NCBI RefSeq assembly: GCF_020614395.1
Contig: NZ_CP085324.1
Location: forward strand, 1,245,564-1,309,563
Length of the DNA stretch: 64,000 nt
Origin: Salarchaeum japonicum
Lineage (GTDB): Archaea > Halobacteriota > Halobacteria > Halobacteriales > Halobacteriaceae
Direction of reading: 5' to 3'
The notes beneath the pieces are model-generated. The model worked only from the letters and a program-made list of their open reading frames with translations. It made no database searches and was not told the origin of the DNA. Every line of letters starts with the position of its first letter. Positions within the stretch are counted from its first letter, which is position 1. Both the position numbers and the translations under genes were made by a program. Positions 51,526 to 59,405 of the stretch are shown here, in pieces.

Positions 51526-51554
51526 GGCCGCCAGAACTGTTTTCGGGTCGGCGT
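51526..51554 (+). repeat. 29-bp direct repeat, left copy
   Basis: This copy is identical in all 29 bases to 57224-57252. It starts GGCCGCCAGAACTG and ends GGGTCGGCGT. At the right copy the same sequence lies in the promoter of the SpoIIAA-like gene, 14 bases before the ATG; here no such gene follows. The following 9-12 bases also show weaker similarity (TTTCGG versus CCTCGT). Confidence 0.85.
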
Positions 51555-51703
51555 TTTCGGCGTCGCGTATCGATCGGCGTCCCGGACGGGCCGAGGATTC
51601 GATGAGTTTGTCGGGCGACCGATAGTTCCACACGCGGAACGAAACGCGACCAGTGCGTGCGTGTGTACTGGATTCGCTCGAAAGCGTCGCAACCGCAGGC
51701 GTG

Positions 51704-53974
51704 TCAGTCCGCAGCCTGCGTGTCTGTGCCGGACGGATCCCCTGCGTGCGTGGGGATGGACAGGTCGATGCGGCGAAGCAACTGGGCGTTGATAGCGACG
51801 ATAACCGTGCTCAACGACATCAGAAGCGCGCCCACAGCAGGGGATAACAGAATCCCGACCGGCGCTAACACGCCTGCTGCGAGCGGAAGTGCGAACACGT
51901 TGTATCCGGCCGCCCAGACGATGTTCTCCTGCATCTTCCGATAGCTCGCCTTGCTCAGCGTGACCAGTCGAACGACATCCAGTGGATTGTTCTGCACGAG
52001 GATGATGTCTGCTGACTGCACGGCGACGTCGGTTCCGCTTCCGATGGCGATGCCGACATCGGCGCGTGCCAGCGCTGGCGCGTCGTTTACGCCGTCGCCG
52101 ACCATTCCCACCAGTTTCCCCTGATTCTGGAGTTCCTGGACTTTCTTGTCCTTGTCTTCGGGGAGAACTTCCGCGAACACGGTGTCGATGCCGAGTTCAC
52201 TGGCGACGGCGTCAGCGACGTCCTGCGAGTCGCCGGTCAGCATCGCGACCTCGATACCCAGATTGTGGAGCGCGTTGACGACGCGGTAACTCTCCTCGCG
52301 AATCACGTCGGCCATCGCGAACGCGGCGATCAGCTCTCCGTCGCGGCTCGCGGCTTCGCCGCTCGCTCTGTCCGAGGGCTCGCTTCGCTCGCCCTCGCGA
52401 ACGAGATACACCACAGTCTGGGCGTTCTGTCCGGCCTCGTCAGCGAAGCGCTGGAGATGGTCGGGGATCTCGCTATCCAGCTGGGTCAACAGGTTCGGCC
52501 CACCAACGTACACCTCGTTTCCGTCGACCTTCGCGCGAACCCCCCGTCCTTTGATCGCCTCGAAGGCGGTCGCATCAGGGGCGCTGAGGTCTCGCTCGTC
52601 GGCGGCCTCGCGGATCGCTCGGGCGATCATGTGTTCGGAGTCGCTCTCGACAGCCGCCGCCAACCGAAGTGCGTCGTCCTCGTCGACGCCGTTGACGGTC
52701 GCCATATCCACGACGCCGTGTTCGCCTTCGGTGAGCGTCCCTGTCTTGTCGAAGATAATCGCGTCAAGGTTCCGCGCGTCCTCCATCGCGATGCGGTCGC
52801 GAACGAGCATCCCGTTGCGCGCCGCGAGCGAGGTGTTTATCGCGACAACGAGTGGAATGGCGAGACCGAGCGCGTGTGGGCAGGCGATGACGAGCACGGT
52901 AACGACGCGCTCGATGACGGTCGCATCGAACGAGACCGCGACCGTCCACGCGATTGCGGTGACGAGTGCAGCGCCGAGCGCGGCGTAGAACAGCCAGCCG
53001 GCCGCGCGGTCAGCCAGTACTTGCGTTTTGGACGTGCTCTGCTGGGCGTCCTCGACGAGCCGCATGATACCGGCGAGCGTCGTCTCCTCGCCCGTTGCGC
53101 CGACGCGCACCCGGAGGCTGCCGTCGCCGTTAATCGTCCCGCCGATGACCTCGTCACCGGGTTCTTTCGAGACCGGCTGTGACTCGCCCGTGATCATCGA
53201 CTCGTTGACCTCGGAGTCCCCCTCCTCGATCGTTCCGTCGGCAGGAATGCTCGCGCCCGGTCGGACGAGTACGAGGTCGCCCTCGGAGAGGTCGCTCACT
53301 GGCACGGACTCGGTGTCGCCGCCATCGGTGATGCGTTCGGCGGTATCGGGCATCAGCTTCGCCAGTTCGTCAAGTGCGCTGGAGGCTCGCCGGACCGACC
53401 GCATCTCGATCCAGTGGCCCAACAGCATGATGTCGATGAGCGTCACGAGCTCCCAGAAGAACGCCGACTGCGCCGGGAAGACCACGCTCGCCAAACTGTA
53501 GACGAACGCGACGGAGATCGCCATGGAGATGAGCGTCATCATCCCCGGCGCACGGTCTTTCAGCTCGGGGATAGCCATCTTCAGGAAGGGGATGCCACCG
53601 TAGGCGAATACGATCACTGCGAAAACGGGGTTGACCCATTCACTGCCAGGAAACGCCGGAACGGAGAAGCTAAGCCACTCCTGAAGCGTTGGGCTGTAGA
53701 GGAGGACGGGGATTGAGAGGAGTGTCGAGACGAAGAAACGCCGGCGGAACATCTGCTCGTGGCCTTCGTGCATCCCACCGTGACCGTCATGGCCACCGTG
53801 CTGGCTGTGTGTGTCGTGATCTTCTTCGTGGGGAGGCTGGGGCTCAGCCTCTGTTTCGAGGAGCGACTGTTCACTCCGCCCCTCAGTATGCGACTCGTCG
53901 TGGCCACTATGTGTGTCTTCGCCGTGATACGTATGGTCAGTCCCGTCAGTCGCGCGTTGGGAGTCGTCGTCCAT
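51704..53974 (-). CDS. copB: Copper-type P1B ATPase (CopB-like)
   Basis: The protein has 756 residues. The N-terminus is a His/Asp/Glu-rich tail of about 75 residues with many HxxH groups, in place of a CxxC metal-binding domain. Then follow actuator TGES (about 270), the membrane site [13 protein letters not shown] with CPH, phosphorylation [12 protein letters not shown], hinge [10 protein letters not shown] and [14 protein letters not shown] motif and His-rich N-terminus are marks of P1B-3 CopB pumps that export Cu(I)/Cu(II) or Ag. It has an in-frame insertion of about 20 residues in the nucleotide domain, coded by palindromic DNA at 52341-52400. Main gene of the island. Confidence 0.88.
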   Translation of the reverse strand: MDDDSQRATDGTDHTYHGEDTHSGHDESHTEGRSEQSLLETEAEPQPPHEEDHDTHSQHGGHDGHGGMHEGHEQMFRRRFFVSTLLSIPVLLYSPTLQEWLSFSVPAFPGSEWVNPVFAVIVFAYGGIPFLKMAIPELKDRAPGMMTLISMAISVAFVYSLASVVFPAQSAFFWELVTLIDIMLLGHWIEMRSVRRASSALDELAKLMPDTAERITDGGDTESVPVSDLSEGDLVLVRPGASIPADGTIEEGDSEVNESMITGESQPVSKEPGDEVIGGTINGDGSLRVRVGATGEETTLAGIMRLVEDAQQSTSKTQVLADRAAGWLFYAALGAALVTAIAWTVAVSFDATVIERVVTVLVIACPHALGLAIPLVVAINTSLAARNGMLVRDRIAMEDARNLDAIIFDKTGTLTEGEHGVVDMATVNGVDEDDALRLAAAVESDSEHMIARAIREAADERDLSAPDATAFEAIKGRGVRAKVDGNEVYVGGPNLLTQLDSEIPDHLQRFADEAGQNAQTVVYLVREGERSEPSDRASGEAASRDGELIAAFAMADVIREESYRVVNALHNLGIEVAMLTGDSQDVADAVASELGIDTVFAEVLPEDKDKKVQELQNQGKLVGMVGDGVNDAPALARADVGIAIGSGTDVAVQSADIILVQNNPLDVVRLVTLSKASYRKMQENIVWAAGYNVFALPLAAGVLAPVGILLSPAVGALLMSLSTVIVAINAQLLRRIDLSIPTHAGDPSGTDTQAAD
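52341..52400. repeat. Palindromic in-frame insertion inside copB
   Basis: Two hairpins in about 60 bases: GCGGC-TTC-GCCGC (52350-52362) and GAGGGC...GCCCTC (52374-52396, with CGCTTCG in the loop). On the protein it adds a Ser/Glu/Arg/Ala-rich loop (about residues 525-545, [18 protein letters not shown]) in the nucleotide-binding domain. The CGAAGCGAGC-type sequence resembles small repeated elements common in halophile genomes; other copies in this window were not found. Confidence 0.5.
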
Positions 53975-54300
53975 TACTCGATAATTGGCTCCGTGGGGGT
54001 TTCAACGTGGAGGTCACTTCGAACTGACATAGTCGCTGAACGGGCGTCAATCGGGGCGGCTCCGAGACTGATGTGGTCGGAGAGCGTCCTCTGCCACTCT
54101 CCGACGTCACTGTCCGCCTTCCCGTCAAAACGACGTAGAGCATCCCGGTACCCCTCCAGAACTGACGAAGCGCTCTCCACCGACGGGCACCGTTTTGGAG
54201 CAGGGATTGGGGGCGTAGAGGGCGTACAGGATGGATGGCATCCCCGCTGCCGTGACAAGTGCCGCAACGAAACCCGTCTGGAAGATCGATACTTGGAGTG
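53975..54300. other. Gene-free stretch between copB and the DoxX remnant
   Basis: About 326 bases. It has the copB promoter at its left edge (TATA-like GGTTGAAAC region about 54000) and no intact gene. Frames on both strands are open for some distance but lack haloarchaeal codon bias and are Arg/Ser-rich. It may be decayed sequence, in keeping with the broken gene that follows. Confidence 0.4.
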
Positions 54301-54540
54301 TCTCGAAACGAACTCTTTCCAGAAGTCCGCCTCGCGGCGTTCTTCGGCGCGCTCATGATGCTGTTGTTCTACTTCGGGAAATGGGATGTGGGTCACGGGT
54401 TCATCAACGGGGACTTCGCGTACATGCTCGTGTTCCTCGCGGTCGCCGCGTTCGCCGCGGGCCGCATCCTGGGCCTCGACCAGTACATCGAGAACTACGA
54501 TGTCGGTGGCGAGACGCTCGTCGAGCGCTACCCCGGCCCT
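54301..54540 (+). pseudogene. DoxX family membrane protein, truncated remnant
   Basis: The readable part begins SRNELFPEVRLAAFFGALMM and continues with LFYFGKWDVGHGFINGDFAY, a helix, and AAGRILGLDQYIENYDVGGETLVERYP. In intact halophile DoxX proteins this is the C-terminal half, which ends in WLEYLLG-type sequence. Here the N-terminal half is missing (no plausible start; unrelated sequence before) and the last residues are replaced by foreign sequence after YP. So both ends are broken. DoxX proteins link to thiosulfate:quinone oxidation or oxidative stress. Confidence 0.65.
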
Positions 54541-54644
54541 TTGGAGGGACTCACCACGTGTGAGATGCGCTGGGAATCGGTGGAGCCGAAATGAGAACCC
54601 CGGATAATACTCTGTACAGCGAGGAATCTTCGACGAAACAGACG

Positions 54645-56030
54645 TTAGTGGTCGTGGCCCTCCATCACCATCGGATGCCCGGTGGCGTATTCGTCCGGGT
54701 CCTCCTCGAACGTCTCCTTGCAGGTCTGCGAGCAGAAGTAGTACGTCTCACCGTCGTGGGTCGCCGATGGCTCGCTGTCGTCAGTCCGCATCCCACAGAC
54801 GGGGTCACGGTACTGGCCAGGCGCACCGAGGCCGCGACGATACACGTACAGGAGAAAGCCGGAAAGCGCGAACGCAATGAGGTTGAGGTAGAACGTGTAG
54901 TTGAGCTCGAAGTACGTTTGCTCGGTCGCAGTCTCGCCGCCCGCCAGATCAGGGACGATGTTGAGGGCGTCGAACAGCAGTTCCATGAGGAAGCCGGTGA
55001 ACGCCATCGTGACGAAGAAGACGCCGAGAATGTACAGCATCACCTTCCAGCCGTAGTACTTCCGGTAGACGTTCAGCACGGGAATCGTGATGAGGTCGGC
55101 GTAGACGAACGCGATGACGCCAGCGAAGCTGATGCCGCCGCCCCAGAGTGCGACGGCGAACGGGACATTACCCATGCTACCGACGAAGCTGAGGACGGCG
55201 ATGGCGACGCCCATAATCGCGTTCTCGGCGGTCACGAGCAGCCCGTCGCCCTGGATGAACAGGGTGTTCCAGACCGACTGGGGGACGAAGACGATGACGA
55301 ACCCCGAGATGAGGAAGCCGGCGATGACGTCCTTCCAAATCATCGACCACTCGTTGCGGTACTGGTTCCCGACTTTGTACCAGCCGCCCCACGACAGTAA
55401 CTCGTCACGCCACCCGCCGCGGCTCGACATCTCCTGGCGGTAGGTCTCCATACACCCCTCCGAGCAGAACTTGAGCGTCTCACCGCCGTCAGTCGTGAGC
55501 GTGTACTCGTCTTTGCCTTCCATCCCGCAGGTCGGATCCTCGGTGACGCCCGCCCCGTGATCGCGCTCGTTGAGGGTCTCTCGCACCTCCTCGAAGAGAT
55601 TCTCGGGGAGCGTGAGATGAACGATGACGGCCATCACGGCAATGAGGATGAGTCCGCCGAGTAACTCTGCGACGAGGAACTCCCAGCCGAGCAGAATCAG
55701 GATCATCAATCCGAGTTCGACGATGAGATTCGTTGACGCGAACATGAACGCGAGGAAGTTCACCGCGTGGGCTCCCTTCTTGAACAAGCCCTTCCCGATG
55801 GCGACAGCGCCGAAACTACAGCCACTACTGGCCGCGCCGAACGCAGTCGCCTTGGTGAGCCCGCTCAGATCACCGTCGCCGAGGACCTGGGCCATCCGCT
55901 CCTTCGAGACGTAGACCTGGACGAGGCTCGTGATCGTGAGGCCCATAATGATCGCCCACGCCGCCGTCCAGAGGAAGCCCACACCGATACGTAGCGCTTC
56001 GAGGATGCCATCAATCATCGTCGCTACCAT
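54645..56030 (-). CDS. Permease with two YHS metal-binding domains
   Basis: The protein has 461 residues. About nine to ten membrane helices belong to the DUF318/ArsP_1 permease type: LGDGDLSGLTKATAFGAASSGCSFGAVAIGKGLFKKGAH (about 50-90) holds the conserved Gly-Cys turn; the second half has GSMGNVPFAVALWGGG. Two YHS (TRASH-like) domains are inserted: DPTCGMEGKDEYTL with FCSEGCMETY (about 164-200) between the halves, and DPVCGMRTDD with FCSQTCKETF at the C-terminus. A final HPMVMEGHDH tail is His/Met-rich. Such proteins export copper, zinc or arsenic-type metals; with copB next door copper is most likely. Confidence 0.8.
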   Translation of the reverse strand: MVATMIDGILEALRIGVGFLWTAAWAIIMGLTITSLVQVYVSKERMAQVLGDGDLSGLTKATAFGAASSGCSFGAVAIGKGLFKKGAHAVNFLAFMFASTNLIVELGLMILILLGWEFLVAELLGGLILIAVMAVIVHLTLPENLFEEVRETLNERDHGAGVTEDPTCGMEGKDEYTLTTDGGETLKFCSEGCMETYRQEMSSRGGWRDELLSWGGWYKVGNQYRNEWSMIWKDVIAGFLISGFVIVFVPQSVWNTLFIQGDGLLVTAENAIMGVAIAVLSFVGSMGNVPFAVALWGGGISFAGVIAFVYADLITIPVLNVYRKYYGWKVMLYILGVFFVTMAFTGFLMELLFDALNIVPDLAGGETATEQTYFELNYTFYLNLIAFALSGFLLYVYRRGLGAPGQYRDPVCGMRTDDSEPSATHDGETYYFCSQTCKETFEEDPDEYATGHPMVMEGHDH

Positions 56031-56212
56031 AGGTATCAGTTCGAAGGGATCATCTATTGCAGTTTTCCTTCAGATAATTCGGGCCAGGGCCGTAGTGAGT
56101 AGGTATTCAAAAGAATAGTGGTGGGTAGAACACGTAAATCAAAGGCGCAACCGCATTGAATAGGTAGTGCGTAGTATAATCTGAGAACCCAAACTCACGG
56201 AGGGATCACAAT

Positions 56213-56584
56213 ATGCCCACAAATTCAGACGATACGCGACTTGTTACGCTCCTCCTCATTATCATCGGTGCCGTATTCATCGTCCCGTTGTTCCTCATGG
56301 GCTTCGGGATGATGGGGGTCGGTCCGATGATGGGCGGTATGTGGGGTGGTCACATGTGGGACGACGGAACGATGCCGGGCTGGGTGCTCATCGTTGGATT
56401 CGTGATGCAGCTCCTCTTCCTGGCCGCTCTCGTCGGTGGTGGCTACCTCCTCTATCGGACACTAACCGGAGACGGGGAGGAGTCAGACCAGGCGCTCGAA
56501 GAACTCCGACTCGCCTACGCACGCGGCGAACTAACCGACGAGGAGTACGAACAGCGACGAGAAAACCTCCAACGAGACCCTTGA
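56213..56584 (+). CDS. SHOCT domain membrane protein with Met-rich loop
   Basis: The protein has 123 residues. Two membrane helices (about 10-30 and 57-80) flank a loop rich in Met, Gly, His and Trp (GFGMMGVGPMMGGMWGGHMW). The C-terminal SHOCT motif ALEELRLAYARGELTDEEYEQRRENL is at about 94-119. Met/His-rich loops bind copper, which fits the island. A strong Shine-Dalgarno (GGAGGG) lies nine bases before the ATG and a TATA-like TAGTATAATC about 42 bases upstream. Confidence 0.8.
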   Translation: MPTNSDDTRLVTLLLIIIGAVFIVPLFLMGFGMMGVGPMMGGMWGGHMWDDGTMPGWVLIVGFVMQLLFLAALVGGGYLLYRTLTGDGEESDQALEELRLAYARGELTDEEYEQRRENLQRDP

Positions 56585-56604
56585 GCACACATCACCTCCG
56601 AGCG

Positions 56605-57010
56605 ATGACTGAACGCACTCATCGTCGCAACGAGCGACACACCCCACCTCTCGCGTAGCTTGAGTCCTATACGACGCTGAGACTGCGAACCACGCCCTGA
56701 GAACTCCGGGGAGCTTCCATCTTGCTGTGGATGCACGTATTGCAAGCACGCTTAGTCGCTGGTACGAAGCTGGCGGCGTGGGAGTCGGATGTCGAGGAGG
56801 CAGCCGTCCACGAGACGGTTCGCGACCGCGTGTATCTCTCACTCTACCACGCACAATCCCGAAGCTCGGCGAGCACGAAGTGATTCGTTTCGACGAGGAA
56901 ACCGAGACCAGTACGTGGGCGATCCACGCAGAACAGGTCTTCGCGGTTCTCGAACGCGCAGGAACCGCGTTGGACAGCCAGCAGGAACAACACGCTAGCC
57001 GAGACTACTG
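56605..57010 (+). pseudogene. DUF7344-type regulator, decayed
   Basis: ATG at 56605 opens MTERTHRRNERHTPPLA and meets a TAG at 56656. Beyond it the frame LESYTTLRLRTTP, a TGA at 56698-56700, then LAAWESDVEEAAVHETVRDRVYLSLYHAQ can be read; near 56856 the frame shifts to PKLGEHEVIRFDEETE and HAEQVFAVLERAGTALDSQ. Joined, these match the DUF7344 winged-helix layout (xAAWE, RVYxxLYHxHLPKLxEHxVIxFD). At least two stops and one frameshift make it inactive. Confidence 0.6.
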
Positions 57011-57025
57011 TGATACCAACAATAT

Positions 57026-57166
57026 ATGGCAGAACGTAGTGATGTGTCGAACACGGACGGGGGCGACGAGTGGGTGGTCGTATCGTAGCGAGTCTACGAA
57101 CCCGATAGTCCGGACGACCTGACGACGATAATCATCGAGGCGATCGCCGAACCAACTACGTCATAG
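57026..57166 (+). pseudogene. HalOD1 output-domain protein, truncated with early stop
   Basis: ATG at 57026 starts MAERSDVSNTDGGDEWVVVS, then an in-frame TAG (57086-57088), then RVYEPDSPDDLTTIIIEAIA and a second stop at 57164-57166. The part after the first stop is the typical start of a HalOD1 domain (VYEPD..DDLxTxIxEAIAE). The rest of the ~90-residue domain is missing. HalOD1 and DUF7344 genes are usual neighbours in halophiles, so the two remnants are probably an old pair. Confidence 0.55.
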
Positions 57167-57223
57167 CATCCGCTCGCTCCGACCCACAATAATGCCTCGC
57201 CCTCGACCGTGCGGACCCGCAGG

Positions 57224-57252
57224 GGCCGCCAGAACTGTTTTCGGGTCGGCGT
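57224..57252 (+). repeat. 29-bp direct repeat, right copy
   Basis: This copy is identical to 51526-51554. It lies immediately upstream of the SpoIIAA-like gene (ATG at 57267) and includes an AGAACTGTTTTC stretch that could be its TATA/BRE region. This makes the right copy look like the native site and the left copy the duplicate. Confidence 0.85.
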
Positions 57253-57266
57253 CCTCGTCCTCACAT

Positions 57267-57623
57267 ATGTACGAGAAACTCGACCGAAGCCACGGGAACG
57301 TACTGGGGTACGAAGTCCGAGACGAACTCAACGAGGACGACCTGGACGCGATGCTTGCGGAGCTCGAAGAAACGATTCGAGCGGAGGGGTCGGTGCGGGT
57401 GCTCGTCGCGATGCCGTCGGTGCCGACGCCCGAACTCGACGCGCTCGACGAAGACCTCGGATTCTGGCTGGAGCACGGCGACGACATCGAGAAGTACGCG
57501 GTCGTCGGGGACAGCACGCTCGTCGAGTGGGCGACCGACGCCGGCGACCTCGTGTCTAGCATCGACATCGAGCACTTCGACGCAGACGATCGAGAGGCCG
57601 CCTGGGAGTGGCTAGAGAACTAG
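57267..57623 (+). CDS. SpoIIAA-like (STAS-type) protein
   Basis: The protein has 118 residues from the ATG at 57267. The pattern HGNVLGYEVRDELNEDDLDAMLAELEETI, VRVLVAMP, ALDEDLGFWLEHGDDIEKYAVVGD, WATDAGDLVSSIDIEHFDADDREAAWEWLEN is that of the SpoIIAA-like/STAS-like family, with the W-x2-W/L ending. Function is unknown in archaea; it may be an anti-sigma-like or lipid-binding module. The 29-bp repeat lies in its promoter. Confidence 0.78.
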   Translation: MYEKLDRSHGNVLGYEVRDELNEDDLDAMLAELEETIRAEGSVRVLVAMPSVPTPELDALDEDLGFWLEHGDDIEKYAVVGDSTLVEWATDAGDLVSSIDIEHFDADDREAAWEWLEN

Positions 57624-57649
57624 TTCCGACGACTCACCAGACCACCGGG

Positions 57650-57967
57650 TTAGGATTCGCGCCATTTGGTGCCGCACTCGACGCACGTGAACAGGCGAAC
57701 CTCGTAGGAGCCGCCCGGCTTCGGCATAATCTCGTAGTAGGCCTGGTCGCTGTCGCAATCGTCAGCCGGACACGCCTCCTCTACCGTCTCCGAGTCGTTC
57801 TGAGTCGCGTCGGCGACCGCGGGCGCACCGTCGTCCCGTTGCCCGTCTTGGGTCGTCATCGCCGCCTCCGCCTGCGCGTCCCGCGACTCCTCGTGTCCGC
57901 AGGAGCGACACACCCACGTGTCGTCTTCAGTGTGCATTAGCGACCCACACGCATCACAGAAGTTCAT
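57650..57967 (-). CDS. TFS/RPB9-like zinc-ribbon protein without acidic hairpin
   Basis: The protein has 105 residues. The N-terminal zinc ribbon is CDACGS...WVCRSCGHEE (Cys 4, 7, 20, 23). After an acidic linker, the C-terminal ribbon is ACPADDCDSDQAYYEIMPKP and FTCVECGTKWRES. In TFS, the loop before the last Cys pair carries a Gln/Arg-x-Ala-Asp-Glu hairpin that drives RNA cleavage; here it is MPKPGGSYEVRLF with no Asp-Glu. So it should bind RNA polymerase but lack cleavage-stimulating activity, like inhibitory TFS4 of Sulfolobus or RPB9. The last residues KWRES are normal. Confidence 0.82.
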   Translation of the reverse strand: MNFCDACGSLMHTEDDTWVCRSCGHEESRDAQAEAAMTTQDGQRDDGAPAVADATQNDSETVEEACPADDCDSDQAYYEIMPKPGGSYEVRLFTCVECGTKWRES

Positions 57968-58138
57968 ATGACGTGACTATACACGACTGTCCGGGATAGG
58001 GTTAACGCGCTCGATTCACTCACTCGTATCAGCCCAGTCACCGAGCAACTCGTATTTTCTACGGCGTCCTGAAACGCCCGCACACCACTGGATATTCCCC
58101 AGCAACGGCTATTGTCTCAGAAGGTACCGTGAAAGGAG

Positions 58139-58213
58139 TGCTCCGTCAGGGATTTGAACCCTGGTCCTTGCCGTGAGAGGGCAAGATGATTGGCCGGACT
58201 ACACCAACAGAGC
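58139..58213 (-). tRNA. tRNA-Glu (anticodon CTC)
   Basis: On the minus strand the 75 bases fold as a tRNA: acceptor GCTCTGT/ACGGAGC (one T-G pair) with discriminator A, D-loop GGTGTAGTCCGGCC, anticodon stem CTTGC-CCTCTCA-GGCAAG with CTC at the tip, and T-arm CAGGGTTCAAATCCCTG. No intron and no encoded CCA. A TATA-like GTTTAAATATC at about 58268-58278 could serve it with a 5' leader. Confidence 0.93.
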
Positions 58214-58373
58214 ACTGGTGCGTTCGTCGGCGGGTCGCTCCCGCTTCACTCGATTCGAGGAGACGGCGATATTTAAACCTCACTTTTCGGGATGGGTCTG
58301 TGGGATGGTGGCATTCGGAGTGGGTGGCGGGTTTCGGTGGCTTGATTCGGGTGGGCGTGCGAGTTCGCGGGTG

Positions 58374-59405
58374 ATGGTCCTCTGGGGTCTGGTGCCGTCC
58401 TCGCCGGCGGCGAACGTGCTCGTTCTCATGGTCGCGACGGCGCTCGTCTGGGTGGGGAGCGGGTGGCTGGAGGAGTCCGCGGAGAACCTCGCGGCGTACT
58501 ACGGTCTGCCGGCGGTCGTGCAGGGGTCGGTGGTGGTCGCGGTCGGGTCGAGTTTCCCCGAGCTGGCGAGCGTGGTGTTCGCGGCGCTCGCGGGCGCGTT
58601 CGACATCGGTATCGGGGCGGTGGTCGGGTCCGCTATCTTCAACGTGCTCGTGATTCCGTCGCTCTCGGGGTTGGCGGCGGACGACGACCTGTCCGCGAGC
58701 CGCGCTATCGTGTACAAGGAAGCCCAGTTCTACATGCTCGCGGTGTCCGCGCTCGTCGTGACGCTCGCGCTCGCGGTCATCTACGCGCCCATTCCGGGCA
58801 CGACGCTGGACGGCGAGTTGACGCGGCCGCTCGCGATGATTCCCCTCCTCCTCTACGGGCTCTACCTCTTCATCCAGTGGCAGGACGTGAGCGACGCGAA
58901 CCAGCCCGGTGACGCCGATATTTCGGCGGCGCGGGCGTGGGGGACGCTCGCCGCGGGCTTGCTCGTCATCCTCGTCGCCGTCGAGCAACTCGTGCACTCC
59001 GTGGAGTCGCTCGGGCAGACGTTCGGCGTCCCCGAGTTCCTGCTCGGCGTGACGGTGGTCGCGGCGGCGACCAGCCTCCCGGACACGCTCGTGAGCGTGC
59101 AGTCCGCGCGCGAGGGGAACGGCGCGACCAGCCTCGGGAACGTCTTCGGGTCGAACACGTTCGACCTCCTCGTCGCCGTCCCCGTCGGCGTGCTCATCGT
59201 CGGCGCGGTGCCCGTGAACTTCGCGGTCGCCGTGCCGATGTTCGCGGTGCTCACGCTCGCCACGATAGCCCTGTTCACGGCGCTCCGCACCGACCTCTCC
59301 CTGACAACGATCGAATCGGTCGCCCTGCTCGCCGGCTACGCCCTGTTCGTCGTCTGGGTCGTCCTGGAGACCCTCGGCGTCACGGCCGTCATCAAGAGCG
59401 TCTAG
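58374..59405 (+). CDS. Sodium/calcium exchanger (CaCA family)
   Basis: The protein has 343 residues and ten helices in two inverted halves, each with an alpha repeat: VGSSFPELASVVFAALAGAF (about 64-83) with GSAIFNVLVIPSL, and AAATSLPDTLVSVQSAREG (about 230-248) with GNVFGSNTFDLLVAVPVG. The G-x-S/T-x-P-(E/D) and GSNxFN/D motifs bind Ca2+ and Na+. It exports calcium or swaps cations. I chose ATG 58374; an earlier ATG at 58305 would add 23 residues coded with poor codon bias. Its stop overlaps that of the convergent kinase gene. Confidence 0.86.
   Translation: MVLWGLVPSSPAANVLVLMVATALVWVGSGWLEESAENLAAYYGLPAVVQGSVVVAVGSSFPELASVVFAALAGAFDIGIGAVVGSAIFNVLVIPSLSGLAADDDLSASRAIVYKEAQFYMLAVSALVVTLALAVIYAPIPGTTLDGELTRPLAMIPLLLYGLYLFIQWQDVSDANQPGDADISAARAWGTLAAGLLVILVAVEQLVHSVESLGQTFGVPEFLLGVTVVAAATSLPDTLVSVQSAREGNGATSLGNVFGSNTFDLLVAVPVGVLIVGAVPVNFAVAVPMFAVLTLATIALFTALRTDLSLTTIESVALLAGYALFVVWVVLETLGVTAVIKSV

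Larger units (their letters stand above)
51526..57252. mobile_element. Possible repeat-bounded metal-resistance island
   Basis: This 5.7-kb segment lies between 29-bp direct repeats. It holds a CopB-type ATPase, a YHS permease, a SHOCT protein and remnants of DoxX, DUF7344 and HalOD1 genes. Its codon use is looser (more A/T at third positions, more ATA, GAT and CGA) than that of flanking genes. No integrase or transposase is visible, so it may have come in by homologous exchange, or be an element that has lost its enzyme. Inference from repeats, composition and decayed genes. Confidence 0.4.

Noticed and set aside
52341-52400. Palindromes inside copB as a CRISPR-like or IS end
   Set aside because: Only one unit, no spacer-repeat series, no target duplication seen.
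53759-54358. Open frame on the plus strand over the copB 5' end
   Set aside because: It looks hydrophobic at its start only because it is antisense to the His/Glu-rich CopB tail; no start signal and no family match.
53974-54396. Minus-strand frame of 140 codons upstream of copB
   Set aside because: Its last 70 residues look acidic and protein-like, but I recognise no family, codon use is mixed, and it overlaps the DoxX remnant. It may be decayed coding sequence.
56515-56745. Minus-strand frame of 76 codons after the SHOCT gene
   Set aside because: Ser/Arg-rich, no start signal, lies over the decayed DUF7344 region.
58268-58278. TATA-like element taken as evidence for the earlier ATG (58305) of the Na/Ca exchanger
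   Set aside because: The element reads well on both strands and may serve tRNA-Glu; codons 58305-58373 have poor haloarchaeal bias, so ATG 58374 was kept.
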